Assembly: GCA_024695065.1 (NCBI GenBank)
Contig: JAILIX010000025.1
Span: 1 to 53,419, forward strand
DNA length: 53,419 bases
Source: Fretibacterium sp.
GTDB lineage: Bacteria > Synergistota > Synergistia > Synergistales > Aminobacteriaceae
Direction of reading: 5' to 3'
This document shows, one piece after another, positions 24,413 to 33,396 of this stretch; the stretch's first letter is position 1; the number at the start of each line of letters is the position of its first letter. The notes below the pieces were generated by a model. That model saw only the letters and a program-made list of their open reading frames with translations, was not told where the DNA came from and made no database searches. Position numbers and translations under genes: made by a program.

Positions 24413-25969
24413 TTATGCTGTCATATCCTGGTACAACGTCTTGTAGAGGTCGGCGGAACGGTTCCATGTGAAGTCCTGCTCCATGGCGCGTGTGACGATC
24501 TTCTGCCACTCGGCTCCGTCCCGATAACGTTTAATAGCCCTGGTGAGTGCCCAAAGCATCCCGTCCCGGTCGCAGGTCTGGAAGGTGAATCCATCTCCGC
24601 CCTCCGGGGAATCCGCGTCGGTGACCGTGTCCCTCAGTCCGCCCACCTCGCGCACCACGGGGATGGTCCCGTAGCGCATGGAGATCATCTGAGAGAGGCC
24701 GCAGGGCTCGAACACCGAAGGCATGAGGAAGATGCTCCCCCCTGCGTAGAGCAGGTGAGACAAGGGCTCATCGTAACCCCTGAAGAATTTGATGCAGTCC
24801 GGATGGGCCTCAGCGGCCTGAGTCAGACCGTTCTCCAGCCAGTCCTGCCCGCTTCCGAGGAACACGAACTTCGCTCCCAGAGTGGGCAGGACATCCATTG
24901 CCTCCAGAACGAGGTGAAAGCCCTTCTGCTCCACCAGCCGGCTGACGCAGACCACAATGGGATCCTGCGTCTTGACATCAAACCCCGCCTTTCTCAGCAG
25001 CTCTTCCCGGCAGCGGTTCTTGCCCTCCGGGTTCTTCAGTGAAAACTTCTCCGGCGTCATGGAATCCCGCTCCGGGTTCCAGTATGCCGTATCAATGCCG
25101 TTGAGAATACCCCGCAGCTTGTGGCGCTGCTGGTAGATGACGCCGGACAGCTCCCGTGTGGACTCGTAGGTCTGTATCTCCGAAGCGTAAGTGGGGGACA
25201 CGGTTGTGACTGCCGTGGCGGCCACGATTCCCCCCTTCAGCAGGTTGACCTGCCCGTAAAACTCCATTGTCGACGGACTGAAGCTCCAGGGTTCAAGCCC
25301 CGAGGCCTGCATGAAGGGATCCGGCTCAAACACTCCCTGATAGGCCACATTGTGCAGCGTCATAACGCTGCGTCCGCCCTTTTGGCGGTAGTGTCGGTGC
25401 CATGCCAGGGCGCAGGGAAGGAAAGCAGAGGTCCAGTCGTGGCAGTGGTAGATGTCCGGCTCCCAGTCAATAACCCGATGAAGCTCCAGCGCCTGCATAC
25501 AGAACACGGCAAAGGGCGAAGCGGTCCAGAAGTTGAGATGCGCAGGGTACATATCTCCGTTGTAGTCCTCAGCCTGGAGGAAGTAGATGGGCACGCCGTC
25601 CACCTCAGACCTGATGACCGAAGCCTCACGAAGCTGCCAGTCGTAGGCAGCGTAAACATGCTGGGGCAATATCGTGGTCCTCAGCCCCGCTGCGGCGGCC
25701 TTGTCCAGAACACCGGGCCACGCGGGGGTCACCACCCGCACATCCACTCCTGCCTGGCGCAGGGCCTTGGGGAGAGACCCCGCCACATCGCCCAGACCGC
25801 CCACCTTGGAGAAGGGGGCAATTTCCGTTGTGACAAACAGAACCTTGACTGCCCCGCTGCTCAGGGGGCTCCCCGCCGGCCCGCTCACCGGGCCTGATTC
25901 CTGCCTGCGGGACGGATCCTTTACCGCCCCGCGGTGTGGATTTCCACCTGATCTGCCACCTTTAGACAT
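24413..25969 (-). CDS. glgA: Glycogen synthase (ADP-glucose dependent, GT5)
   Basis: GlgA extends alpha-1,4-glucan chains from ADP-glucose. The 518-residue product carries the substrate-loop motif KVGGLGDVAGSLPKAL at residue 55. It also has YHCHDWTSAFLP near 170, the NGIDTAYWNPERD segment near 293 and the C-terminal EPCGLSQMISMRYGTIPVVREVGGL block near 420. The first 40 residues are an extra Gly/Ser/Pro-rich extension ahead of VKVLFVTTEIAPF, so a later start is possible, although no better ribosome binding site is evident. It lies 48 nt after glgP. Confidence 0.96.
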   Translation of the reverse strand: MSKGGRSGGNPHRGAVKDPSRRQESGPVSGPAGSPLSSGAVKVLFVTTEIAPFSKVGGLGDVAGSLPKALRQAGVDVRVVTPAWPGVLDKAAAAGLRTTILPQHVYAAYDWQLREASVIRSEVDGVPIYFLQAEDYNGDMYPAHLNFWTASPFAVFCMQALELHRVIDWEPDIYHCHDWTSAFLPCALAWHRHYRQKGGRSVMTLHNVAYQGVFEPDPFMQASGLEPWSFSPSTMEFYGQVNLLKGGIVAATAVTTVSPTYASEIQTYESTRELSGVIYQQRHKLRGILNGIDTAYWNPERDSMTPEKFSLKNPEGKNRCREELLRKAGFDVKTQDPIVVCVSRLVEQKGFHLVLEAMDVLPTLGAKFVFLGSGQDWLENGLTQAAEAHPDCIKFFRGYDEPLSHLLYAGGSIFLMPSVFEPCGLSQMISMRYGTIPVVREVGGLRDTVTDADSPEGGDGFTFQTCDRDGMLWALTRAIKRYRDGAEWQKIVTRAMEQDFTWNRSADLYKTLYQDMTA

Positions 25970-26017
25970 TCCACTGACATCCCTTTCATGACGCGATTTC
26001 TTGCTGTATTTTGTGTG

Positions 26018-27763
26018 TTACATCCCCCTGAAGTCGATGGAATATGCTTTGGAAGCGTACTCCTTCACCACCCGATGGGTGTTGAAGAAACTGGCGTCCA
26101 GCGCGATGGTGTGGCGCATCATATCGACCCATTTGTCATGGTCCTTGTAGTAGGTGGGGATAACCTTTTTCTCCAGCTTATCGTAGAGGTCCACGGCGTC
26201 CAGAGACTCGTCGTAGTGGGCGTCAGCCTCTGTCTCCGTCGGTTCCGGCCCGATGGACCAGCCTGTCACGTCCTCAATCCATCCCTCAATCCACCAGCCG
26301 TCCAGTACAGAGAAGTTCATAATGCCGTTCATGGCACACTTCATGCCGCTGGTGCCGCTGGCCTCTCTCGGCCGGATGGGGGTGTTGAGCCACACGTCCA
26401 CGCCCTGAGTCAGAAGCGACGCAATCTCCATGTTGTAGTTGTCGATAAAGACAATGGGAATATCCCCCTCCAACTCCTTGGCCTTGCGGCGAATCTTCTG
26501 GAGGATGGCCTTGCCGCCGTCGTCGTGGGGGTGAGATTTGCTGGAGAAAATGAACTGCACCTTTTTGTTCCCGGCAATCTTCCTGAAGCGCTCCATGTCG
26601 TAGAAAAGCAGGTCGGCGCGCTTGTAGGTGGCGGCGCGGCGGGCGAAGCCCAGCGTCAGAATATCCGGGTCAAGCTGTACGCCGTTGGTCTCCAGAACGC
26701 GGGCAAACAGGCGCATCTTCGACGCCTGGTGCGCCGTCCACAGCTCGTCCTTGGGAATCGTCAGAGCCTGGACGAGACGCCCGGGATCCTGCTCCCAGCC
26801 GGGGATGTGCTTGTTGTATATCTTTCTCATGCCGGAGCTGATCCACGTGGCCGGGTGAATGCCGTTGGTGATCCAGTCCACCGTCTCCATCCTGAACATG
26901 GCGTTGCTGACCTCAGCGTGCTTCTTGGCCACCCCGTTGACGTAGCGGCTGTACCGCAGCCCCAGCTCCGTCATGGAGACGCCGGGCATATTGGGCATCA
27001 TGCGGCGGATGGTGGACAGGGCGTCCGGCGGGAAGACCTGGTCGATAAGGCCAAACTCAAAGTAATCATGTCCTGCCGGGACGGGCGTGTGCGTGGTGAA
27101 TACCACCTGATCGCGGATCTTCTCGGGATCGTAATAGCCCTGCTCGCGCATGAGCTCCAGAGTGAGGAACCCCGCGTGACCCTCGTTCAGATGGAAAGTG
27201 TCGATATTCATGTAGCCCAGATCACGCAGCATACGGAGACCGCCCACCCCCAGAATGAACTCCTGACACAGGCGGTAGCGGTTGTCGCCGCCGTAGAGGT
27301 ACCAGCAGAGCTTGCGGTCATCCGGGTGGTTGGGTTCGATGTCCGTGTCCAGGAAATAGACAGGCAGAGGATACCCCGTGGCCCCAATGAGTTCATAAAC
27401 CCACACGGCCACCTGGATCTCCCGCCCCTGAATGGTAACCTGAATGCGGTTGGGGAGCAGTGTCAGCTCCTTGTTGGGGTCCCAGATCACGGGCTTTTCC
27501 TTCTGCCAGTCGTCCGAGTTGAACTCCTGAACGAAATACCCCTTGCGGTAAAGCAGTGTAACGCCCGCCATGGGAACCCCCAAATCCGCGGCGCTCTTCA
27601 GGATGTCTCCGGCCAGGACGCCCAGTCCGCCGGAGTAGGTGGGAATGGATTCCTTCAGTCCCACCTCCATAGAGAAATACGCCACGGGACGGAAGGCCGG
27701 GTCGTTTTCCATCAGGGTTCTGAGCGAATTGCCGAGGTCGCTGCGGTGCAGTCGCTGTATCAT
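26018..27763 (-). CDS. glgP: Alpha-glucan phosphorylase (GT35, short type)
   Basis: This PLP enzyme releases glucose-1-phosphate from glycogen. I start it at an ATG with AAGGAG 10 nt upstream; an open frame 96 nt longer has no comparable site. The 581-residue product is of the short alpha-glucan phosphorylase type. It has YFSMEVGL and TYSGGLGVLAGD near residue 28-45, HLNEGHAGF near 195, FTTHTPVPAGHD near 225, and the PLP-lysine segment EASGTSGMKCAMNG near 475. It heads the glgP-glgA-glgC run. No branching or debranching enzyme is in the window. Confidence 0.95.
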   Translation of the reverse strand: MIQRLHRSDLGNSLRTLMENDPAFRPVAYFSMEVGLKESIPTYSGGLGVLAGDILKSAADLGVPMAGVTLLYRKGYFVQEFNSDDWQKEKPVIWDPNKELTLLPNRIQVTIQGREIQVAVWVYELIGATGYPLPVYFLDTDIEPNHPDDRKLCWYLYGGDNRYRLCQEFILGVGGLRMLRDLGYMNIDTFHLNEGHAGFLTLELMREQGYYDPEKIRDQVVFTTHTPVPAGHDYFEFGLIDQVFPPDALSTIRRMMPNMPGVSMTELGLRYSRYVNGVAKKHAEVSNAMFRMETVDWITNGIHPATWISSGMRKIYNKHIPGWEQDPGRLVQALTIPKDELWTAHQASKMRLFARVLETNGVQLDPDILTLGFARRAATYKRADLLFYDMERFRKIAGNKKVQFIFSSKSHPHDDGGKAILQKIRRKAKELEGDIPIVFIDNYNMEIASLLTQGVDVWLNTPIRPREASGTSGMKCAMNGIMNFSVLDGWWIEGWIEDVTGWSIGPEPTETEADAHYDESLDAVDLYDKLEKKVIPTYYKDHDKWVDMMRHTIALDASFFNTHRVVKEYASKAYSIDFRGM

Positions 27764-27888
27764 TATATCGAAACTCCTTCCTGCCCCCGCGAAGGGGGTT
27801 TCTGCCGTCCCCAGAGGGGCCCTGCTGTGCAGAACGTGGTGCGTGCCCCACATAGGCACACAGCACCTTGTTAAATTATCTCATAAAT

Positions 27889-30800
27889 TTACTTTTTCCA
27901 CCACAGCCGGATTCTCCAAACGACTTTATAGGCCGCAGGGATAGAAATCATGGCCAGCATTCCGCCCGCGATGAGTCCCCCGATGGCCACCACGGCAATG
28001 GGCAGCTTCATCTCTGAGCCGCGCCCCGACGACAGCAGGGGGATCAGAGACATGACGGACGTGACTACCGCCATCAGCAGGGACTTGAACCGCACATGAC
28101 AGGCCTCCTCCACCGCCTCGTAGGGGTGTCTGCCGTCCTTCCGCAGGACCTCTGCGTAATCGATGACGACGATGGCGTTGTTGACCACCATGCCCACCAG
28201 CATAATCATGCCGATGAGCGCGAAGATGGAGATGTTTACCCCTGAGATGAGCATTGCCGGAACGACGCCGATAGCCGCCATGGGCACCGTGAACAGGATG
28301 ATCGCCGCATATACCCATGACTCCAGGATGGAGGCCACCACCAGGTACGTTACCACAATGGCAATAACCATCGTGCGGATGAGCTCGATGAAGTTCTCCG
28401 CCATGTCCTCCTGCTCGCCGCCGAAGTTGACCGCTACCCCTTCAGGGATACGGCCCTCCGCTTTCATCTGTTCCACCACCGCGCGCATTTTTACGTTGCC
28501 CTCGCCTGCTGTGATATAGCGCACACTTCCGGTCACAACGACAGCCCGCTGGCGCTCCACACGGCGAATCTCCGTCGGTGCGTCGCTCCAGGCCACGTCA
28601 GCCATCTCGTCCAGAGGCACGAGGCCATAACCCGTCATAATGGGCAAATCATGGGCCGTGAAAATGTCGCTGGCCTTGCTGCGCTCAATCCGCGCCTTGA
28701 TGTCGTACTCATAGCCGCCCTGGCGGAATTTTCCCGCGTCGCGGCCGATCAGATAGCCCCGGATGATGCTGGAGAGATCAGAAATGTTCAGTCCCAGCGG
28801 CGCCAGACGCCACCGGATAGGATGAATCTGAAGCTCCGGCTTGCCCATTTCCATCTCTGTCCGGAGGTCCCGAACCCCTGGCACGTTCCTGCCCCGGGCG
28901 CGGATTTCCTCCGCGACGTTGTAAAGCAGGTTCAGGTCCTCGCCCTTCACCTGAATTTCAATGGGATTGCTGAAGCCGCTTCGTGTGGCTGCCGTCTGCG
29001 TCTGCACGCCCGGCAGCGTTGCAAGCCATGGACGAATTTTGTCCGCCACGAACTCCGACGAGGGGCGTTTGGGGTCGTTGTTCATGTAAAGGGCAATCTG
29101 CGCCTCATTGATGGCCTGGCTGCGCATGGAGCTTGCGACTGTCGAAACAACGTTGCGGATGTACTTCCGCTCCGGCAGTGTGTTGATGAAGTCCTCCACC
29201 TGATAAACCATGTCCATGGTACGGGCTATGGAGGAGTTGTTGTCCAGCGTCAGAGTGATGCGGATTGTGCCGTCGTCCATAGTGGGGGTAAACTGTGTCC
29301 CCAGGAACCCGCCCAGTTTCAGCGAGCCCCAGGTGGCCAGAACCGTGAGCAGGACGGTGGTCATCGGGAACTTCATCGCCAGGTGCAGCACAATGAAGAA
29401 CAGGTCCCGGAATCCGTCGAAAAACCAGTTCCACCAGCCCGTCAGGATTTTCCCGACCAGGGACAGCTCGCCGGTGTCGCCGGGGCGTTTTTTAATCCTT
29501 GCGGCCAGGCAGGGGGTTACCGCCATCGTCACCCACAGGGAGAACACCGTGGCATACACAATCGTCACGGCGTAGGGTTTCAGGAACTGCCCCGCGATGG
29601 TGCTCATCAGGGCCACAGGCATGAACACGCCGAGGTTGGTCAGAACGCCCGCCAGAACGGACATCGATATCTCCAACGTGCCCTCCTCCGCCGCTTCAAA
29701 GGGTTCGTAGCCCATGTCGCGGAAGCGGTAGACGTTCTGGATAATCAGAATCGCGTTCATGACCAGCGTGCCCATCGAAAGCGCCAGCCCCAGGGTGCTC
29801 ATGAGGTTCAGTGTGTAGCCATGAATCTGGAGCGGAACAAAGGTCGCAGCGAAGGCCACGGGCATGGAGAACGCCACGATGAAGGTTGCCGAAAAGCGTC
29901 CCAGGAACAGATAAATCACCAGTGCCGTCAGCGCGATGCCGATGGCCGTGTCCCGGATGATGTTCTTCACCGAGGACTCGACGAAGGACGTATCGTCGTG
30001 GGTGTACTGATACTCAAAGTCCGGGAAGTTCTTCATCTCCCGGGCCATGAGACGTTTTATCTCCTGTCCTGCCTTCACCACGTCCGCGTTGGACCGCGGG
30101 CTGATGCGGAGCTGAACCACGGGATGCCCGTCCGCCCTGGCCAGGGCGCGCTGGTCGGCCTCCGCGTCCAGCACCTCGCCCAGCATGGAGAGACGCACCG
30201 GAGTTCCTGATTTTGTAGGTATCAGGATATTCTCCAGCTGCTCCACGTCGTTGAACTCTCCCATCAGACGGAGAGAAACCTCATCTTTTTTCTGCGTGAT
30301 ATAGCCGGACGGTGTGGTCTCGTTGTTGGAGGAGACCACGTTGCACACCTGAAGATAACTTATCCCGTAGTCGCTGAGGGCTGCGGGGTCCAGCATGATC
30401 TGCACCTCTCGGTCGCGTCCGCCCGTTACGTCCACGCGCCCCACGCCTTCCACGCGCGCCACGATGGGCTGTATCCTGTCCTCAATGATTTTCTTTGCTG
30501 TCTTCTCCGGCAGGCCCGACGTGAAGGAGATGATCAAAAAGGGCTGGGAGCTGAGGTCGAACTTTGATGAGACCGGCTCCTTGGCGTCTTCCGGCAGGTC
30601 GGGAACCTTGGCCTTGACCTTGTTGTTTACGTCCACCAGGGCCAGGTCCGGGTTGGTGCCTGACTCCATTTCAACGGCCACCATGGAGGTGCCTTCGACG
30701 GAGTAGGTCTCAATCGTCTTGAGTCCCTCCAGGTCCGCCAGAGCATCCTCCAGGGGCTTGCTGATGAGCTGCTCAATTTCATTGGGTCCCGCCCCTGTAT

Positions 30801-30954
30801 AGGTGGTGCGGACAAGGACGAAGGGCAGTTCCACGTTGGGATAAAGTGTCACGCCCAGCGTGAAGTAGCTGCTGATGCCCAGCAGAATCCATATAATGAC
30901 AGAACACCCCGTGAAGACGGGGTGGTAGATGCAAAAACGGATAAAGCCCCGCAT
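27889..30954 (-). CDS. RND-family efflux pump, inner-membrane subunit (HAE1-like)
   Basis: The 1021-residue product is a full-length RND transporter. It has TM1 (residues 10-32), a large periplasmic domain, TM2-6 (about 335-500), TM7 near 540, a second periplasmic domain and TM8-12 at the end. The ATG begins one base after the fusion-protein stop, so the pair is translationally coupled. The TM4 segment where HAE1 pumps have a proton-relay Asp-Asp reads LVMNAILIIQNV (Met399-Asn400), so the canonical relay acids are missing. The TM10 segment VVNNAIVVIDY is typical of the non-Lys branch. No TolC-type gene is adjacent. Confidence 0.92.
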   Translation of the reverse strand: MRGFIRFCIYHPVFTGCSVIIWILLGISSYFTLGVTLYPNVELPFVLVRTTYTGAGPNEIEQLISKPLEDALADLEGLKTIETYSVEGTSMVAVEMESGTNPDLALVDVNNKVKAKVPDLPEDAKEPVSSKFDLSSQPFLIISFTSGLPEKTAKKIIEDRIQPIVARVEGVGRVDVTGGRDREVQIMLDPAALSDYGISYLQVCNVVSSNNETTPSGYITQKKDEVSLRLMGEFNDVEQLENILIPTKSGTPVRLSMLGEVLDAEADQRALARADGHPVVQLRISPRSNADVVKAGQEIKRLMAREMKNFPDFEYQYTHDDTSFVESSVKNIIRDTAIGIALTALVIYLFLGRFSATFIVAFSMPVAFAATFVPLQIHGYTLNLMSTLGLALSMGTLVMNAILIIQNVYRFRDMGYEPFEAAEEGTLEISMSVLAGVLTNLGVFMPVALMSTIAGQFLKPYAVTIVYATVFSLWVTMAVTPCLAARIKKRPGDTGELSLVGKILTGWWNWFFDGFRDLFFIVLHLAMKFPMTTVLLTVLATWGSLKLGGFLGTQFTPTMDDGTIRITLTLDNNSSIARTMDMVYQVEDFINTLPERKYIRNVVSTVASSMRSQAINEAQIALYMNNDPKRPSSEFVADKIRPWLATLPGVQTQTAATRSGFSNPIEIQVKGEDLNLLYNVAEEIRARGRNVPGVRDLRTEMEMGKPELQIHPIRWRLAPLGLNISDLSSIIRGYLIGRDAGKFRQGGYEYDIKARIERSKASDIFTAHDLPIMTGYGLVPLDEMADVAWSDAPTEIRRVERQRAVVVTGSVRYITAGEGNVKMRAVVEQMKAEGRIPEGVAVNFGGEQEDMAENFIELIRTMVIAIVVTYLVVASILESWVYAAIILFTVPMAAIGVVPAMLISGVNISIFALIGMIMLVGMVVNNAIVVIDYAEVLRKDGRHPYEAVEEACHVRFKSLLMAVVTSVMSLIPLLSSGRGSEMKLPIAVVAIGGLIAGGMLAMISIPAAYKVVWRIRLWWKK

Positions 30955-30955
30955 A

Positions 30956-32131
30956 TTATCCGCGGGCCTCCTGAACCCTTGTACGGGATGACTGCGGAGC
31001 CTCCGCCACGCCGGCATTCTCGGGTTCAACCGTCCGGGCTGCACGGCTGGGCTTTGAGATGTCCACCCCGTCGTAAAGCACGCGATTGCCGCTGACAATC
31101 AGTTCGTCCCCGGCCTTCAGGCCCGACGTGACGATGACCTGTCCGTCCCGCCCCTCGCCCGTGGTGATGGGGATGAGCCTGGCCACAAACCCCGAATCAG
31201 ATTTGACGGCAACGTAGACGGACTGCGTGTCGCCGCGATAGATGACGACGTTTGAGGGAATGACGATGACATCCGCCTGGTGCTCCACCCGGAACCGGCC
31301 CTCAAGGTAGGTGCCGGGCAGAATGCCGCTTTCCGCCGGCAGACCCACCACAACAGGGTACAGGCCGGAGCCGGACTGCGCCTCAGGGCTGACACGCTTC
31401 ACCCATCCTTTGCTGGCCGTGCCGTCTACAATAATATCAATGGGCGTGTTCTTGTTGATCTTGGAGATATCCTTTTTGGAGACCATCAGTTCCGCCTCCA
31501 TCACATTGGGGTCCACGATGGAGAGCAGAACAGCCCCGGCCTCCGCAATCTCTCCCGGCTCCACGTTGCGGGCTGAGACGATGCCGTCGATGCTGGCCTT
31601 GAGCTCCGTCCTCTGGAGCGTGGACTGGGACCCCTTCAGCATGGCTTCGACGGACTTCAGCGTCGCGTAGGCTGAATCCACTTCCGACTGGGAAATTCCG
31701 CCCTTGGACTTCAGTTCCTTTTTGCGGTTATAGTTCAGCAGGGCCTCCTCGTAGGCGGTGCGTTCCGCCAGAACCTTGGCGCTCCTGTCTGCCACCTGAA
31801 GCGTGATGAGGGTCTGCCCCGCCTTGACAGGGGATCCGATATCCACCTTCACGGCCTCCACAATCTCGCGCTCGTAGGTCTTGACATTTTGAGTGTGGGC
31901 GGACTTGGCCTGGCCATAGTAGCTGCGCCACGTCTCCCAGTCCGAGGTCTTCAGCAGCTCTGTTGTCACAGGGTAGACGGGCTTTTCCGTCGTCTCCAGC
32001 GAGCGGAGATTGGCCTCCGCCTGATGCAGGCGCGCCATAACCTGAAAGCCGACGCCGACCCCTACGGCGGCCAGAATGACCACCCAGAGCAGAATTCTTG
32101 CCTTATTCAGCACTAAAAGCAGTTTCTTCAT
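30956..32131 (-). CDS. RND efflux membrane fusion protein (HlyD/AcrA family)
   Basis: The fusion protein links the inner-membrane pump to an outer-membrane channel across the periplasm. The 391-residue product has one N-terminal transmembrane anchor (about residues 12-32), then a split lipoyl-type domain (KVDIGSPVKAGQTLI near 95 and ELKASIDGIVSARNVEPGEIAEAG near 180). The helical hairpin between them (about 110-175) is rich in Ala/Glu/Lys. A beta-barrel and membrane-proximal domain finish with SGLKAGDELIVSG. The order TetR, fusion protein, pump indicates a regulated efflux operon. Confidence 0.93.
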   Translation of the reverse strand: MKKLLLVLNKARILLWVVILAAVGVGVGFQVMARLHQAEANLRSLETTEKPVYPVTTELLKTSDWETWRSYYGQAKSAHTQNVKTYEREIVEAVKVDIGSPVKAGQTLITLQVADRSAKVLAERTAYEEALLNYNRKKELKSKGGISQSEVDSAYATLKSVEAMLKGSQSTLQRTELKASIDGIVSARNVEPGEIAEAGAVLLSIVDPNVMEAELMVSKKDISKINKNTPIDIIVDGTASKGWVKRVSPEAQSGSGLYPVVVGLPAESGILPGTYLEGRFRVEHQADVIVIPSNVVIYRGDTQSVYVAVKSDSGFVARLIPITTGEGRDGQVIVTSGLKAGDELIVSGNRVLYDGVDISKPSRAARTVEPENAGVAEAPQSSRTRVQEARG

Positions 32132-32193
32132 CTTATATTTCCTCCTTATTAAAACAGCAAGTCCTCAGTTGCGCCGATTATCTTATCAGTAAG

Positions 32194-32910
32194 TTATGGA
32201 GAATCTGTGAATTCCCCCGGTTCCAGCAGCCTGTGAATCAAATCCTGAAACAGACGGGTGTAATCCCGGGATCTTTCCTCCCGTTCAGCCGGGGATAGCT
32301 TTTCTATATCCTCCACGTTGCGCCCGAAGAACTGAACGCATAATGACCGGTCCACCGTCCCCATCAGTTTAAGAATGACGTCCACACTCAGGTCGTTCCG
32401 CACTGCACCGAGTTTCTGCCCCCGGGCAATCATGGCTTTCTGCCGGCGGATGAGGCGCACCAGCGGCGGGCAAACCTCCTCCACGTGTTCCTCTGTCTCC
32501 GGCTCATTGTTCCCCAGGGACAGGATAAGCACCCGTCCCAGTGCCACGTTGGAGGCGAAGAAATCGAACTCCCGCTTGCGGTAGTCCCAGACAGCCGGCC
32601 AGAATTCCTCCCGCGTCTCAGGCAGGGGACGCTCCGGGACGGCCTCAAGAACCCGGGTGCCGATGTCCTCCATCACCGCGCCCATCAGGGCATCCTTGTT
32701 GTCGAAGTAATAATAGACGGAGCCCTTGCTGAGGCCGGAACGCTCTATAATGCGGTTGTACGAAGCGTTGTCCAGCCCGTAGTCGTTGAACTCCTCAATG
32801 GCAGCTTCCACCAGCCTGTGCCGTTTCTCCGGCTTCAGATTGAAACGCTCACGCCGCGTGGATTTTTTGAACTGCCCGCGCCGCGTGACCTGTGCTGTGC
32901 TCACCGTGTT
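32194..32910 (-). CDS. TetR-family transcriptional regulator
   Basis: The N-terminal helix-turn-helix is clear: RHRLVEAAIEEFNDYGLDNASYNRIIERSGLSKGSVYYYFDNKDALMGAVMEDI. Here the stretch SGLSKGSVYYYF is the recognition-helix region. The C-terminal ligand-binding half is diverse, as usual for the family. I use the ATG that begins MNTVSTAQ; a GTG 33 nt upstream is possible but lacks a ribosome binding site. A perfect TTCGACC/GGTCGAA inverted repeat and a promoter lie just upstream, so autoregulation of the efflux operon is likely. The gap to the fusion protein is 62 nt. Confidence 0.93.
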   Translation of the reverse strand, partial: NTVSTAQVTRRGQFKKSTRRERFNLKPEKRHRLVEAAIEEFNDYGLDNASYNRIIERSGLSKGSVYYYFDNKDALMGAVMEDIGTRVLEAVPERPLPETREEFWPAVWDYRKREFDFFASNVALGRVLILSLGNNEPETEEHVEEVCPPLVRLIRRQKAMIARGQKLGAVRNDLSVDVILKLMGTVDRSLCVQFFGRNVEDIEKLSPAEREERSRDYTRLFQDLIHRLLEPGEFTDSP

Positions 32911-32967
32911 CATGACGATGCCCTTCACCTCCTCTGTCCCCACCGATTACAATTTTCAACTTACCGG

Positions 32968-32985
32968 TTCGACCGCCTGGTCGAA
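32968..32985. promoter_or_regulatory. Probable TetR operator (7-bp inverted repeat)
   Basis: TTCGACC and GGTCGAA form a perfect inverted repeat around a 4-bp GCCT spacer. It lies between the predicted -10 element and the tetR start codon, where a bound dimer would block the polymerase. Its size and symmetry fit TetR-family operators. Confidence 0.6.
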
Positions 32986-32999
32986 TTTATGATTTTGTT

Positions 33000-33027
33000 A
33001 TTATATCCAGTTTTCTCTAAAAAGCAA
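33000..33027 (-). promoter_or_regulatory. Promoter of the TetR-efflux operon
   Basis: On the minus strand TTGCTT and a perfect TATAAT are separated by 16 nt. The palindromic operator begins about 15 nt downstream of the -10 element. Confidence 0.6.
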
Positions 33028-33315
33028 GGGGGAAAAACAGGACCCTGGCGCCCAGGGGGCTGCTTCGTTCTTTTCCCTGATTCATTTTCTGGGCTGCTCC
33101 TGAGTTAGGGGGCAGCCGGAGTTAAAGGTGAATAAAGATTAGTAGTTTTATACACTCAATTTGACCTGAAATCCAGAGGCGTTGTGCCTCTGGAGCCCAT
33201 GGATCCCGGAACCGCCAGATGGGGGCTGAGCGGCGCGACATCAGCCTTTAAGGCCCCCGAGTGGTGAGGGCATGGTCTGACCTCAGCGGCCTTTGGGGCC
33301 GAAGTGAAAATAAAT
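33028..33315. other. Hairpin-rich noncoding interval upstream of cstA
   Basis: No protein gene is visible. A 9-bp TCCAGAGGC/GCCTCTGGA hairpin sits at 33172-33194. Between about 33215 and 33262, GGCTGA/TCAGCC and GGGGGC/GCCCCC can pair in alternative ways. A small GGCC/GGCC stem lies near 33290. The GC content and density of inverted repeats differ from other intergenic gaps in the window. No known RNA family is recognised. Confidence 0.45.
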
Positions 33316-33344
33316 TTGACAAAGAGTTTCGTCGGTGATAGACT
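33316..33344 (+). promoter_or_regulatory. Promoter of cstA
   Basis: A consensus TTGACA is followed after exactly 17 nt by TAGACT. It is the best sigma-70-type promoter in the window and points at cstA, about 97 nt ahead of the start codon. Confidence 0.75.
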
Positions 33345-33363
33345 CCTGAAACGCGTTAAAGGG

Positions 33364-33396
33364 GACGGCCCCGCCGGACAGGCGGGCCGTCTTTTT
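33364..33396 (+). terminator. Promoter-proximal terminator hairpin in the cstA leader
   Basis: An 11-bp GC-rich stem (GACGGCCC-GCC with GGCGGGCCGTC, one bulged C) closes a 5-nt GGACA loop and is followed by TTTTT. It lies only about 20 nt past the -10 element and 45 nt before the cstA start. It would therefore stop most transcripts from this promoter unless antitermination occurs. Confidence 0.7.

Noticed and set aside
25988-27874. A long plus-strand open frame opposite the glycogen phosphorylase gene
   Set aside because: It mirrors a strongly conserved gene on the other strand, has no family motifs and is a typical shadow frame of GC-rich DNA. The same holds for frames opposite dxs, the RND gene, cstA and ftsH.
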